From Enterobacteriaceae bacterium RIT693 (GTDB lineage Bacteria; Pseudomonadota; Gammaproteobacteria; Enterobacterales; Enterobacteriaceae), in the NCBI GenBank assembly GCA_009668225.1, contig WJYK01000001.1, positions 1 through 64,000 of the forward strand: a stretch of DNA of 64,000 bases, in the 5' to 3' direction. Position 1 is the stretch's first letter. Every line of letters starts with the position of its first letter. Shown here one piece after another: positions 18,092 through 26,774 of this stretch. Below the pieces are notes generated by a model. That model worked only from the letters and a program-made list of their open reading frames with translations, did no database searches and was not told the origin of the DNA. A program made the translations under genes and the position numbers.

Positions 18092-18883
18092 TTACTGTTG
18101 GCGTGAGGATTCAAAAAAACGGACTCGCCTGCCTTGCTGGCCGGGATGCTCCACGGTAAAGCTATCGAGGCCAAAGACGGGGCGAAGGGTTTGGGTACTC
18201 AGGGCAGCGTCAGGCACGTTAAAAGCCCGCTGCTGGCCCGCAGACAAAATAAGGACTTTGTCGGCAAACCCTTCGATTAAGTTGAGATCGTGCAGGACGG
18301 CGATAACCGTGGTACCGCGAGCTTTCACCAGCGTCAGCAGTTCTTCCCGCGCCGCCAGATCAAGGTGGTTGGTCGGCTCATCCAGCAGCAGCAGCCGTGA
18401 AGTTTGCGCCAGCGTTCGCGCCAGAATCGCCCGCTGCCGTTCACCGCCGGACAGGCAGGCCAGCGATTTATGCCGCATCCCAAGCACACCCACCTCTTTC
18501 ATCGCGCCACAAACAATGCAGCGGTGTTCTGGCTCAGGCATATCCCGGGCAAACGGGAGCCGCCCAAGCGCGACATAATCTTCGATGGACAGGCGCAAAT
18601 CAGGGAGATCGTTTTGCGACATGACCGCCACGAGCTTCGCCCGCAGCAGCGGATTGAGCTTATTTAAGGGGCGGCCCGCAAGCGTAATCTCCCCTTCAAC
18701 CTTTAGCTCCTGGCTCAGCGCCCGCAGCAGCGACGTTTTACCGCTGCCGTTGGGCCCAATCACGCTGAGGCGCTCGCCTTTTTGCAGGTGAAAATTAATC
18801 GCCACCGGCCAGACTGCGCCCTGCGGACGGGCAATCGCCCGCAGGGAAACGCTCAACTCTGGCTCTGCGGATGAAAGAGACAT
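18092..18883 (-). CDS. ABC transporter ATP-binding protein (metal-chelate type)
   Basis: A 263-residue ATPase. Walker A is GPNGSGKT (residues 43-50), the ABC signature is LSGGERQRAILARTL, Walker B is RLLLLDEPTNHLD, and the switch histidine is in VIAVLHDLN. It belongs to the FecE/BtuD-like group that partners FecCD permeases and powers import. It lies between the gamma-carbonic-anhydrase gene (2-bp gap) and the binding protein (16-bp gap) in one operon. Confidence 0.92.
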   Translation of the reverse strand: MSLSSAEPELSVSLRAIARPQGAVWPVAINFHLQKGERLSVIGPNGSGKTSLLRALSQELKVEGEITLAGRPLNKLNPLLRAKLVAVMSQNDLPDLRLSIEDYVALGRLPFARDMPEPEHRCIVCGAMKEVGVLGMRHKSLACLSGGERQRAILARTLAQTSRLLLLDEPTNHLDLAAREELLTLVKARGTTVIAVLHDLNLIEGFADKVLILSAGQQRAFNVPDAALSTQTLRPVFGLDSFTVEHPGQQGRRVRFFESSRQQ

Positions 18884-18885
18884 AC

Positions 18886-19446
18886 TCAGAACTCGTTGCG
18901 CAGCAGCTGGTAACCTTCCACCAGCTTGACGTTGGTATTGGCCACCTCTTCAGAAAACTGAACAGACGCAGGGTCAACGCGTGAATATTGGGTTAAATCA
19001 GAGTCTGGCCCTACGCGCTCGGTAGACGGAATATACGTTTGCTTCGGCAGCGTGACGCCATCCACCACCGCGTTATAGCGAATGACGCAGCCGGTTTGTA
19101 CGTGGCAGTTGAACAACACGCTGTTGAAACCGATAAACACCCGCTCATCGACCCGGCAAGGGCCGTGGACAATTGCCCGGTGCGCAATCGACGTGCCGCT
19201 GCCAATGGTCACCGGCGCGCCACTTTTAGAGTGAATCACTACGCCGTCCTGAATATTCGAATGGGAATGGATAACGATAGGGTCCATGTCTCCTTCGGCG
19301 TTCAGTTCGTCGGCGCGGATCACCGCATAAGGCCCGACATACACATAGTCATGAATAATGACCCGGCCACAAATGACCGCCGTAGGGTCGATATACGCTT
19401 TGGGAGAGACCTGCGGCAGATGGCCTGACGGGTTTTTACGCAACAT
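18886..19446 (-). CDS. Gamma-carbonic-anhydrase-like left-handed beta-helix protein
   Basis: A 186-residue hexapeptide-repeat protein (start MLRKNPSGHLPQVSP, chosen because the upstream frame lies within folE2). The trimeric gamma-class fold is suggested by repeated V/I-x-I-G steps (AVICGRVIIHDYVYVGPYAVIRADE). Three candidate metal ligands are kept: H72 in VVIHS, and H89 and H94 in IAHRAIVH. Paralogues of this family are found in Zur-regulated clusters of other bacteria, where they may replace a zinc-dependent enzyme using iron or act as metal chaperone; the role here is inferred. It overlaps the 3' end of folE2 by 11 bases. Confidence 0.82.
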   Translation of the reverse strand: MLRKNPSGHLPQVSPKAYIDPTAVICGRVIIHDYVYVGPYAVIRADELNAEGDMDPIVIHSHSNIQDGVVIHSKSGAPVTIGSGTSIAHRAIVHGPCRVDERVFIGFNSVLFNCHVQTGCVIRYNAVVDGVTLPKQTYIPSTERVGPDSDLTQYSRVDPASVQFSEEVANTNVKLVEGYQLLRNEF

Positions 19447-20374
19447 GGTGATTTCCTGTCCAGTGAATATGAGCCACCGCATTGTGCGCATGGAGGCTTT
19501 CCTGATGCTCAACGCGGAGAGTAAAAGCGGCGCTGAAAGGCGCGTCCAGCATCGCCTTGTTCAGGCGGCGAGCGGCGTCTTCGCAAAACATCAAATTTTG
19601 TCCGTTGGCCAGGGCGAAAGCCTGTTCGTCGCTGCGCTTAACCACCGTCTGCACCGCCGTTCCAAGCGCGGCCTCGCCGCGGTCGATAAGCTCCTCGAAA
19701 GGCAGCGTGGCAACTTCCGGCTTCAGCCGGCAGCTAACCCACGCCCAGCTTCTCTGGCTGTGGGGCGTGCCCGGCATCCCCTTCTCGCCCAGCCAGGCCA
19801 TCATCTCTTCCACAGAGATGTTGTCGCTTCGCCCGGCAAAGTCCCGCTGAAACTGCCGCTGAGCGAGATTGCGGCTCAGTGCCGCCGATGCCGGACAGGT
19901 GGACGAATACGGGATCCCCACCCGGATCGTGACGGTAAAAACGTCCCCACGCTCCGCCAGAATACGGATGGGATAAGCCTTCCAGCCAAAGTGGTTTGAG
20001 GTTAAAGATTTGCGGGATAGCAGCATTTCGCCGGTAATTTCCACGCTGGCGCGGTCGCTGCTGCGCTGGTGCGAAACCAAAAATTCACCCAATAAATGGC
20101 GCAATACCGCCGGCGTAATTTCGCCCTGGGTTAGCTCGTCCAGCAGCAAATAGATCCGGGACATATGAATGCCCTTTTCCGCTTCCGGGGAATTGAGAAG
20201 ATTGATCCCGGCGTTGACTTTCGCCGCCAGCGGGCGGCCAGCCACCTTCACCGGAAGATCGATTTGTTCCATGCCGACCCAGGACAGGGCCGTGTCGAAT
20301 TCGTGGCTTCTGAGTGACTGAATATCAGGCAGCGTTTTAGGGCATAGCATTGGGGTGACCGTCATAGCGTGCAT
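19436..20374 (-). CDS. folE2: GTP cyclohydrolase IB FolE2 (zinc-independent)
   Basis: A 312-residue enzyme catalysing the first step of folate/pterin synthesis, GTP to dihydroneopterin triphosphate, without the structural zinc needed by FolE. It shows the COG1469 signatures: LPVKVAG, GIHMSRIY near residues 69-74, SRKSLTSNHFGWK, and the active-site cysteine in IPYSSTCPASAALS (C160). An alternative start is the ATG three codons in (20365). It leads the operon and lies directly behind a Zur-type palindrome. FolE2 is the classical zinc-sparing backup enzyme in many bacteria. Confidence 0.93.
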   Translation of the reverse strand: MHAMTVTPMLCPKTLPDIQSLRSHEFDTALSWVGMEQIDLPVKVAGRPLAAKVNAGINLLNSPEAEKGIHMSRIYLLLDELTQGEITPAVLRHLLGEFLVSHQRSSDRASVEITGEMLLSRKSLTSNHFGWKAYPIRILAERGDVFTVTIRVGIPYSSTCPASAALSRNLAQRQFQRDFAGRSDNISVEEMMAWLGEKGMPGTPHSQRSWAWVSCRLKPEVATLPFEELIDRGEAALGTAVQTVVKRSDEQAFALANGQNLMFCEDAARRLNKAMLDAPFSAAFTLRVEHQESLHAHNAVAHIHWTGNHHVA

Positions 20375-20390
20375 CGTCTTATTGTTAATT

Positions 20391-20410
20391 TGTTACGTTA
20401 TAACATAACA
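20391..20410 (-). promoter_or_regulatory. Zur-type operator upstream of folE2
   Basis: An almost perfect inverted repeat with core GTTACGTTATAACATAAC (20392-20409; only one mismatched pair) lies 17 bases upstream of the first folE2 ATG. Its GTTATAAC-rich arms resemble the enterobacterial Zur site (GTTATANTATAAC class) rather than a Fur box. Position over the promoter fits repression in zinc-replete cells. Confidence 0.75.
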
Positions 20411-20499
20411 AAACCAATGTATGCAAAGCGACGTTTCGACCGTAAAGCGAAACCGTCCAGTCACAGGAGAAAACTCGGTGAAAAACCGCTGATTTGCTC

Positions 20500-20512
20500 G
20501 ATATATCTTATA
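20500..20512 (+). promoter_or_regulatory. Motif GATATATCTTATA shared with the sugar ABC operon promoter
   Basis: The same 13 bases occur at 29368-29380 in front of the convergent ABC-transporter operon. Here they lie about 100 bp before the MtnB-like gene. A GTGTG-TT-CACAC inverted repeat follows at 20531-20542. The motif could be a shared operator or a -10-containing promoter segment. Confidence 0.45.
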
Positions 20513-20613
20513 ACCCGGCAAGTGTTGCCCGTGTGTTCACACAATGATAGCATCATGTAAACAGCCATTTAGACGGCTAGACAGTTAAACTAAAAAGCAT
20601 TGAGGAATACTGT

Positions 20614-21225
20614 ATGTGGCAAGAAAGACTCGCGCAGTTGGTCACCACCTGTCATTGGATCGGCGCTAAAGGCTGGGCTCCGGCGACGGGCGGCAATATG
20701 TCTATTCGTCAGGATGCCGAGTGGTGCTGGCTGAGTGAATCCGGGCGCGACAAAGGCAGCCTGACCAGCGAGGATTTTCTTCAGGTAGATATCGCCACCA
20801 ATCAGGCGCCATCGGGGCGTAAACCTTCTGCCGAAACCGGGCTGCACACGCTGGTTTATCGTCTCTTCCCCGAGGCAAACGTCGTACTTCACGTCCACAC
20901 CGTGAATGCCACCGTCCTGTCGCGGATTGAGAAAGGCCCGGCCCTGAACATCAGCGGCTATGAAATGCAAAAAACCCTTACCGGCCAACAGTCGCACCTC
21001 AACACGGTGCCGATTGCTATCTTCGATAACGATCAGGACATCGACGCGCTGGCAAAACGCATTGAACAGCATGCCGAACAGACTCCCCTGAACTACGGTT
21101 TCCTGCTGCGTGGTCACGGCCTGACCTGCTGGGGTAAAGACGTGAACGAAGCGCGTCGCCAGCTTGAGGGACTCGAATTCCTGTTTGAATGTGAAATGCA
21201 GCGCCGCCTGTACGAGCGCGATTAA
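20614..21225 (+). CDS. MtnB-like class II aldolase/dehydratase (methylthioribulose-1-phosphate dehydratase family)
   Basis: A 203-residue zinc enzyme of the class II aldolase fold. Likely ligands or catalytic residues are E74 (KPSAETGLH), H93 and H95 (VLHVHTVNAT) and H168 (LRGHGLTCWG). The GWAPATGGNMS, SGRDKGSLT, FDNDQD and LEGLEFLFECE segments match MtnB, which dehydrates 5-methylthioribulose-1-phosphate in methionine salvage. No mtnA, mtnC, mtnD or mtnK is nearby; instead an FGGY kinase follows. The enzyme may therefore act on another 1-phosphorylated ketose, as dehydratase or aldolase. First gene of a three-gene operon, with GAGG ribosome site. Confidence 0.8.
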   Translation: MWQERLAQLVTTCHWIGAKGWAPATGGNMSIRQDAEWCWLSESGRDKGSLTSEDFLQVDIATNQAPSGRKPSAETGLHTLVYRLFPEANVVLHVHTVNATVLSRIEKGPALNISGYEMQKTLTGQQSHLNTVPIAIFDNDQDIDALAKRIEQHAEQTPLNYGFLLRGHGLTCWGKDVNEARRQLEGLEFLFECEMQRRLYERD

Positions 21226-21268
21226 TCGCCATATTTCTGTTTCTGTTCGCTAGCGTGAGGCTTGAGGT

Positions 21269-22765
21269 ATGGAGTATTTCCTGGGTATTGATATCGGCAC
21301 GTCGCGGGTAAAAGCCGTGCTGTTTGACAGCAATTTCCATGCGGTGGCAAGCGCAGCGGAAAACACCTCGCCCACGCTTTCCCCGCAGGGCTACGCCGAG
21401 CAGGATATGGAGCAGCTTTGGCAGTCGGTTGTACGTACGCTGCGGGAAGTGGCCGACAGCCCGGCATTACAACAGGGCAAACTCAAAGCAATCGGTCTGG
21501 CGGGCCAGGGCGAAGGCGTCTGGCTAAGCGACAAAAACGGTAATCCGGTAGGCCCGGGCATACTCTGGAGCGACACCCGCAGCCGGGTGTTGATGGACGA
21601 ATTATTGCAATCTCCGGGCCTCGACAAAGCACTGTTCGATGAAACCGGCTCTCAGCTACAGCCGTGTAACACCAGCCTGCAGCTCTGCTGGCTCAAGCGA
21701 AATCAGCCCGAACGCCTGGCCGCCGCCGACTATATTTTCTTCGCCAAGGACTGGATTCGCTTTCGCCTGACCCAGGTTGCGGCCCTTGAGCTGACGGACA
21801 CCAGCGCTTCGCTGCTGAACCAGTCAACCGGCGAGATTTCCGATTTCGCTCTGCAGGCTCTGGGTATTGATCATCTGAAAAACCGTTTCCCTCCCCTGCT
21901 TCGCCCTGACGCCCAGGCAGGCAGCTTAAGCGAAGCCGCCGCCCTGCTTTGCGGCCTGCCGCCGGCGACGCCGGTTGCCGCAGGCGCGCTGGACGTATGC
22001 AGCGCCGCGCTAGGCTGTGGCGCGATTCATGACGGAGATATTTACACCATTCTCGGCACTACCTGCTGCACGGGCGTCGTTTGCCACGGGCGAGAAACCG
22101 TCAGCAGCGGTACCCGTTTTGTGACCCATACCGAACGGGGCAGCTTTATTAACCTGTTCCCGATGCAGGCCGGCACGCCAAACATCGACTGGCTGCAGCA
22201 GCACATTTCGCTGACGCCGGACTTAGTGGCGCTGGAACAAGAGATTGCCGCTATCCCGCCGGGCAGCGGCGGCGTTTTCTGGCAGCCTTACCTGAACGGC
22301 GAACGCGCCCCGTTTTACAGCCCCACCGCCCGCGCAGGGTTCTTTGGCGTCGACCAGCACACGTCCCGCGCGGCGCTTCAGCGTGCCGTTTTTGAAGGGC
22401 TGGCCTATGCCATTGTGGATTCGCTGACGGGCTATGCCAGCGAAGGCGACCTGTATCTCACCGGCGGCGGAGCAGCCTCCGCAACGTGGCTGCAAATTAT
22501 CGCCGACTGCACAGGACGCACGGTCATCGCCAGCCACTTTAACGAACTCAGCGCCCGAGGCGCGGCGCTGCTTGCCGCCCGCAGCGTTGGCGCGCTGGAA
22601 CGCTATCCGGCAATCGAACAAACTCGCTATCTGCCCCAGCCTCAGGCCCATGCCGCCTATCGGGCGCTATTCCCGGTATTCCGCCTGCTGCGCGAACAGC
22701 TCCAGCCGGTATGGCAGGCCAGGCACCAGGCCTTACAAAGTCTCTCTCAGGATAATGCACAATGA
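21269..22765 (+). CDS. FGGY-family carbohydrate kinase
   Basis: A 498-residue sugar kinase with the N-terminal ATPase-like phosphate loop (FLGIDIGTSRVKAVLFD), a conserved GPGILWSDTRS region, the FGGY-type actin-fold second half (LGTTCCTGVV) and the C-terminal LYLTGGGAASATWLQIIADCTGRTV segment. FGGY kinases phosphorylate ketoses such as xylulose, ribulose or fuculose, or glycerol. Specificity is not clear here. It lies 43 bp after the MtnB-like gene and overlaps the dehydrogenase by 4 bp, so it likely makes the phosphorylated substrate for the MtnB-like enzyme. Confidence 0.88.
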   Translation: MEYFLGIDIGTSRVKAVLFDSNFHAVASAAENTSPTLSPQGYAEQDMEQLWQSVVRTLREVADSPALQQGKLKAIGLAGQGEGVWLSDKNGNPVGPGILWSDTRSRVLMDELLQSPGLDKALFDETGSQLQPCNTSLQLCWLKRNQPERLAAADYIFFAKDWIRFRLTQVAALELTDTSASLLNQSTGEISDFALQALGIDHLKNRFPPLLRPDAQAGSLSEAAALLCGLPPATPVAAGALDVCSAALGCGAIHDGDIYTILGTTCCTGVVCHGRETVSSGTRFVTHTERGSFINLFPMQAGTPNIDWLQQHISLTPDLVALEQEIAAIPPGSGGVFWQPYLNGERAPFYSPTARAGFFGVDQHTSRAALQRAVFEGLAYAIVDSLTGYASEGDLYLTGGGAASATWLQIIADCTGRTVIASHFNELSARGAALLAARSVGALERYPAIEQTRYLPQPQAHAAYRALFPVFRLLREQLQPVWQARHQALQSLSQDNAQ

Positions 22766-23790
22766 AAATCGTCTTTACCGCCGAGTATGCAGGCAGCCTT
22801 GAACCCTTTAGCCAGCTTGGCGAACTGGTTGTCGAGGGCTGGGCCATCGGCAAACCTAAGCTTCAGGCATCAGAGATTATCGACCTGGCCCACGACGCCG
22901 GGGTGATTGTCACCAGCTATGACGACATTACCGCCGAAGTAATAAACAGCTGCCCTAACCTGAAGGTTATCGCCTGCACCCGCGCTAACCCGGTCAACAT
23001 TGACGTTCAGGCTGCTCGGGCACGTAACATCACCGTGCTTTACACTCCAGGACGCAACGCCGATGCTGCAGCAGAACTCACGCTGGGCCTGATGCTCGGC
23101 CTGATGCGCCATATTCCGCAGTCGCATGCGGCCCTTAAGCGCGGGGAGTTTACCCGTGAAAACCAAAGCGAGCAGCAAACCCAGTCCGGCCTGCGCAAAG
23201 ACGTGGTTTGGGACGTCAGCCCGGAAAGTCCTTATGAAGTGTTCAAAGGCGGCGAACTACGCAATAAAACGCTGGGGCTGATTGGCTACGGCAATATTGG
23301 CCGCCGCGTGGCGCGTATTGCCCGCGCTTTCGGGATGAATATTTTGGTGGTAGATCCGTTTGTCGCCGCCGAGGATATCGACGAGCCGGGCCTGCATAAA
23401 ACCACGCTGGAAGCGCTGTTCCGCGAGTCAGATATTGTCAGCCTGCATTTGAGCAGCGGGCCACACAGCGATGGCCTGGTCAATGCCTCACTGCTGCAGA
23501 GCATGAAGCCTGGCGCAAAGCTGATTAATACCTCCCGCGCCTCCGTAGTTGTGGAGGCCGACCTCATCGAAGCCTTACGCCACGGGCCACTCGGCGGCGC
23601 GGCGCTGGACGTTTACCACCAGGAACCGCTGTGGCGTGACCATCCATTTATCAACGAGCTGGATAACGTCATTATTACGCCGCACATCGCCGGCGCCACC
23701 CGCGAAAGCATCCAGAAGCATACCGCGATGATCGCCGCCGATCTCCAGCGCTTTGTTGCCGGAGAGCCGCTGCTATACGCCTGGCGCTAA
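22762..23790 (+). CDS. D-2-hydroxyacid dehydrogenase family protein
   Basis: A 342-residue NAD(P)-dependent dehydrogenase. The Rossmann motif LGLIGYGNIGRRVARIA is near residue 170; catalytic Arg in NTSRASVVVE, Glu in the LDVYHQEPL segment, and His in IITPHIAGAT complete the family triad. It resembles phosphoglycerate dehydrogenase-like enzymes but lacks an ACT domain. It could reduce or oxidise a short hydroxy or keto acid released from the sugar pathway. Start overlaps the kinase stop (ATGA). Confidence 0.88.
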   Translation: MKIVFTAEYAGSLEPFSQLGELVVEGWAIGKPKLQASEIIDLAHDAGVIVTSYDDITAEVINSCPNLKVIACTRANPVNIDVQAARARNITVLYTPGRNADAAAELTLGLMLGLMRHIPQSHAALKRGEFTRENQSEQQTQSGLRKDVVWDVSPESPYEVFKGGELRNKTLGLIGYGNIGRRVARIARAFGMNILVVDPFVAAEDIDEPGLHKTTLEALFRESDIVSLHLSSGPHSDGLVNASLLQSMKPGAKLINTSRASVVVEADLIEALRHGPLGGAALDVYHQEPLWRDHPFINELDNVIITPHIAGATRESIQKHTAMIAADLQRFVAGEPLLYAWR

Positions 23791-23793
23791 GAC

Positions 23794-23827
23794 AATAAAA
23801 AACAGGCCTTAAGGCCTGTTTTTTATT
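23794..23827. terminator. Perfect bidirectional terminator between the two sugar operons
   Basis: A 34-bp perfect palindrome with arms AATAAAAAACAGGCC and its complement around TTAA lies between the convergent dehydrogenase and PfkB kinase genes. It gives a GC stem with U-run on both strands, and its right edge overlaps the PfkB-gene stop codon. Confidence 0.93.
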
Positions 23828-24770
23828 ACGCCAGCAAAGGCGTGGTCGCCATAAAGTCCTGCAAATGCTCCCAGCTCACCACGCCAGCGTCGGAGCCTAA
23901 TCCGGTCGCCACCAGCGCGGCGGTCGCAGACGCGGCCCGGCAGGCCTCGTCCTCCGACAGCCCCTGGGCCAGGGCCGCGATAAACCCGCCGCAGTAGCCG
24001 TCGCCGCAGCCGGTTGTGTCGCTGGCATTCACCCTATAGGCCGGGAAATGACTGGTTTTCTCACGGCTGAACAGCCAGGAACCGCGCACGCTGTCTTTAA
24101 AAATGCAGCATCTCGCGCCCAGCGAAAGGAAGAAATCGGCGATTTCTGCTGGCTCCACAAGCCCGGAGATAAACGCTGCTTCTTCGAGCGCAGGCATAAA
24201 ATAATCCACATGCGGCAACAGCGGGCGTAACAGAGCCAGCGTATTTTCATCAGGGGCAATTAAATCAAAACTGGTGATGACGCCCCGTGCTTTCGCCGCG
24301 GCCAGCAAACGGGCGCTCTGGCCAGAGTCCATCGCCGCCAGCAGCCCGCTGCCGCCGTGGTGCAGGTAACGCGTGTCCAGCACCTTATCGAAATCGGCCT
24401 CGGCGACGAACAGCTCGTCTGACGCGCCCCGGCAATGCAGCGCAGGCCGCTCGCCGTTGGGGCGAATGGGCAGAATCGTCGCCGACGTCTCTTTGTGTGA
24501 CGTACGCTGAATGAGCGAACGGTCAATGCCCAGGCGGCGATAGCTGCCCAGAATAAACTCGGCTTTTTCATCTTCGCCAAGGCAGGCCACGGTGGCGGTG
24601 CGAATCCCCAGTTTAGCGGCGTTCACCAGGGCCCCGGCCGCTGTCCCCGCCGGGTTAAGGCGAATTTGTTCGATAAACTGCACGCCGCCGCCCTGTGGGA
24701 TCTCCACCACAGGGCGGCCAGCGATATCAAGGATGGTCAGGCCAACGAAAACAGCGTCAAATTTGCTCAT
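23826..24770 (-). CDS. PfkB/ribokinase-family carbohydrate kinase
   Basis: A 314-residue sugar kinase with the N-terminal FVGLTILDIAGRPV segment, the glycine pair region (LNPAGTAAGALVNAAKLG) and the C-terminal PfkB signature with anion hole and catalytic base (NASDTTGCGDGYCGGFIAALAQG). It is the last gene of the five-gene sugar ABC operon, 7 bp after a permease gene. It probably phosphorylates the imported sugar or nucleoside; the substrate is unknown. A second kinase of the FGGY type lies in the opposing operon. Confidence 0.88.
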   Translation of the reverse strand: MSKFDAVFVGLTILDIAGRPVVEIPQGGGVQFIEQIRLNPAGTAAGALVNAAKLGIRTATVACLGEDEKAEFILGSYRRLGIDRSLIQRTSHKETSATILPIRPNGERPALHCRGASDELFVAEADFDKVLDTRYLHHGGSGLLAAMDSGQSARLLAAAKARGVITSFDLIAPDENTLALLRPLLPHVDYFMPALEEAAFISGLVEPAEIADFFLSLGARCCIFKDSVRGSWLFSREKTSHFPAYRVNASDTTGCGDGYCGGFIAALAQGLSEDEACRAASATAALVATGLGSDAGVVSWEHLQDFMATTPLLA

Positions 24771-24777
24771 AGCGCCC

Positions 24778-25785
24778 TCACCGGTGCTGTTGACGCAGAC
24801 GGGCCTGCCAGAAGGAAACGGCCAGCGCCACCACCAGGATCACGCCCACCAGCGCGTCTTTCACCAGGTAGTTCAGCCCCATCAGGTTCAGGCCATTATC
24901 AATAATCGCCAGGAACAGCACGCCGCCAAGCGTGCCGCCCATGCTCACGCGCCCCTGCCGCTGGAATGCGGTGCCGATAAACACGGCGGCAATGGCGTCC
25001 ATCAGGTAAGACTGCCCGGCGAGCGGCGTAAACTGGCGTAGGTTGGCGGACAAAATAATGCCGCCGACGGCGCACATTGCCGACGCGGCAATCAGTACCC
25101 AGAAGAGCGTTCGCTTATCGGCTATCCCGGCAATGCGTGCGGCTTCGCTATTTTGCCCAATCGCACGTACCCGCTTGCCAAAAAGCGTCCGCTCGGTGAG
25201 CAGCCAGGCGGCCAGCCAGACTACCAGCACGATAAGCACCGGCATTGGAATGCCCCAAAGATTACCCACGGCTAAATCGTGGTATTCAGGAGCCATACGC
25301 CGCCAGGAAATCGCCCCGCCGCCGTCGGTATAAATGCGCTCGGCGCTGCTGGCGATAAACCAGGTACCGAGCGTGGCCAGAAACGGCTTAATGCGACAGG
25401 CAAGGATAAGAAAAGCGTTGACGAGGCCTATCATCACGCCGCCCAGCAGGGCACACAGCACCGCCACCTGCCATGGAAGTTGCCAGGTTTTGAGCGCAAT
25501 CAACGCCATCATCGCGCCGAAGTCGATAGCCACGCCGACGGAAAGATCGATAGCGCCGGCGCTGACAATCAGCGTCATCGCCAGCGCCACGATCAGCAGA
25601 ATGGCGCTGCCCTGAAGCAGGTTACTCCAGTTATCCAGCGTCAGGAAAACAGGATTAGACCAGCTGAACAGGACGATAAAAAACAGCGTGACCAGCGCAA
25701 AGCCCGCGCGAGACAGCCAGGCTAACGGCTTTCTCCCGGGCTCACCGGCCGGAAGCGTCGCCGCCAGAGCAGAAAAGACTTTCAT
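24778..25785 (-). CDS. Sugar ABC transporter permease (RbsC-like), second copy
   Basis: A 335-residue polytopic permease of the ribose/xylose/AI-2 class. Characteristic parts are LIVSAGAIDLSVGVAIDFGAMM (residues about 80-101) and the GRVSMGGTLGGVLFLAIIDNGLNLMGL segment near the C-terminus. It overlaps the preceding permease gene by 4 bp. With the neighbouring permease it probably forms a heterodimeric channel. Confidence 0.9.
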   Translation of the reverse strand: MKVFSALAATLPAGEPGRKPLAWLSRAGFALVTLFFIVLFSWSNPVFLTLDNWSNLLQGSAILLIVALAMTLIVSAGAIDLSVGVAIDFGAMMALIALKTWQLPWQVAVLCALLGGVMIGLVNAFLILACRIKPFLATLGTWFIASSAERIYTDGGGAISWRRMAPEYHDLAVGNLWGIPMPVLIVLVVWLAAWLLTERTLFGKRVRAIGQNSEAARIAGIADKRTLFWVLIAASAMCAVGGIILSANLRQFTPLAGQSYLMDAIAAVFIGTAFQRQGRVSMGGTLGGVLFLAIIDNGLNLMGLNYLVKDALVGVILVVALAVSFWQARLRQQHR

Positions 25786-26774
25786 GATTGATTTGCCCCC
25801 TTCTGCTGCAGGGCAGAAGCCGACAGCACCACAAGAATCAGCGCGCCTTTAATCGCGCCTACCCAAAAAATATTCACCCCCAGCAGCCCCAGGCCGTTAG
25901 ACAAAGCGTTGACCAGGACAGCCCCCAGCAATGCCCCCCAAACGGTGACGACGCGGCGGCGCGAAAACGCCGCGCCAAGGAAGGTTGCCAGCACCGTTTC
26001 CATCAGCAAAGGCGTCGCGGTTCCGCTGGAGCTGCCCGATCCCTGAGCCAGTAGCGGGAAGACCGCCAGACCCGCCGCAACGGCGGCGATAAGCCAGGAC
26101 GAGAGGATCAGACGGCGCACGTTAAGCCCGGACATCTGCGCCATATCTTTACTTCCACCCGTCGCCTGTAAATGCTGGCCAAAGCGGGTGTGATGCAGCA
26201 AAAGATGGAAGCCAACGAACACCAGCAGCAGATAAACCAGCGCATAGGGTACGCCCAGCACGCTACCGTCACGGAATGCCACCATCAGCGGATCGCTAAC
26301 GCTGATTCGGCGCTGCCCGGTAAGCAGGTCGGTCAGGCCGGTAAACGCCACCGAGGTTGAGAGCGTTGCCAGCAGAGGCGGCAGCCCGGCAACCAGCACC
26401 AGCAGCGCGTTGATCCCCCCGCACAGCAGACTCAGCGCCGCCATCAGCAGCAATAACAGCGGCCAGGGCGTTAACCATTCGTTCATACCGAGACTAAGCA
26501 GCGCCACGCCAAACACCGCGATGGCCGGGAGCGAAAGGTCTATGCCGCCGGAGACGACGTCATCTCCCCCAGCAGCAATCACGCAAACAAGGCCGAAGCT
26601 GAGAATAGCCAGCGGAACGCTTTGCACCAGCATCAGGCTGATGTTCTGCCAGCTCAGGAACCACGGCGACTGAATGCTCAACCACACCAGCAGGCCGACA
26701 AACAGCAGCAGCGGGAATTTTTCAAACAGCGCGACGGAACGGCGTGTCGCAAAACGACGAATTTCAGTCCTCAT
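25782..26774 (-). CDS. Sugar ABC transporter permease (RbsC-like), first copy
   Basis: A 330-residue permease of the same class. It carries the CVIAAGGDDVVSGGIDLSLPAIAVFG region and ends with WGALLGAVLVNALSNGLGLLGVN. The insertion GDDVVSG before the GIDLS motif sets it apart from the second permease. Its start overlaps the ATPase stop by 4 bp. Two distinct permeases per importer are also seen in YtfT-YjfF and LsrC-LsrD systems. Confidence 0.9.
   Translation of the reverse strand: MRTEIRRFATRRSVALFEKFPLLLFVGLLVWLSIQSPWFLSWQNISLMLVQSVPLAILSFGLVCVIAAGGDDVVSGGIDLSLPAIAVFGVALLSLGMNEWLTPWPLLLLLMAALSLLCGGINALLVLVAGLPPLLATLSTSVAFTGLTDLLTGQRRISVSDPLMVAFRDGSVLGVPYALVYLLLVFVGFHLLLHHTRFGQHLQATGGSKDMAQMSGLNVRRLILSSWLIAAVAAGLAVFPLLAQGSGSSSGTATPLLMETVLATFLGAAFSRRRVVTVWGALLGAVLVNALSNGLGLLGVNIFWVGAIKGALILVVLSASALQQKGANQS

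Noticed and set aside
20531-20542. GTGTG-TT-CACAC considered as a CRP site
   Set aside because: CRP sites need a 6-bp spacer between TGTGA and TCACA; here the spacer is 2. It may still be an operator for another protein.
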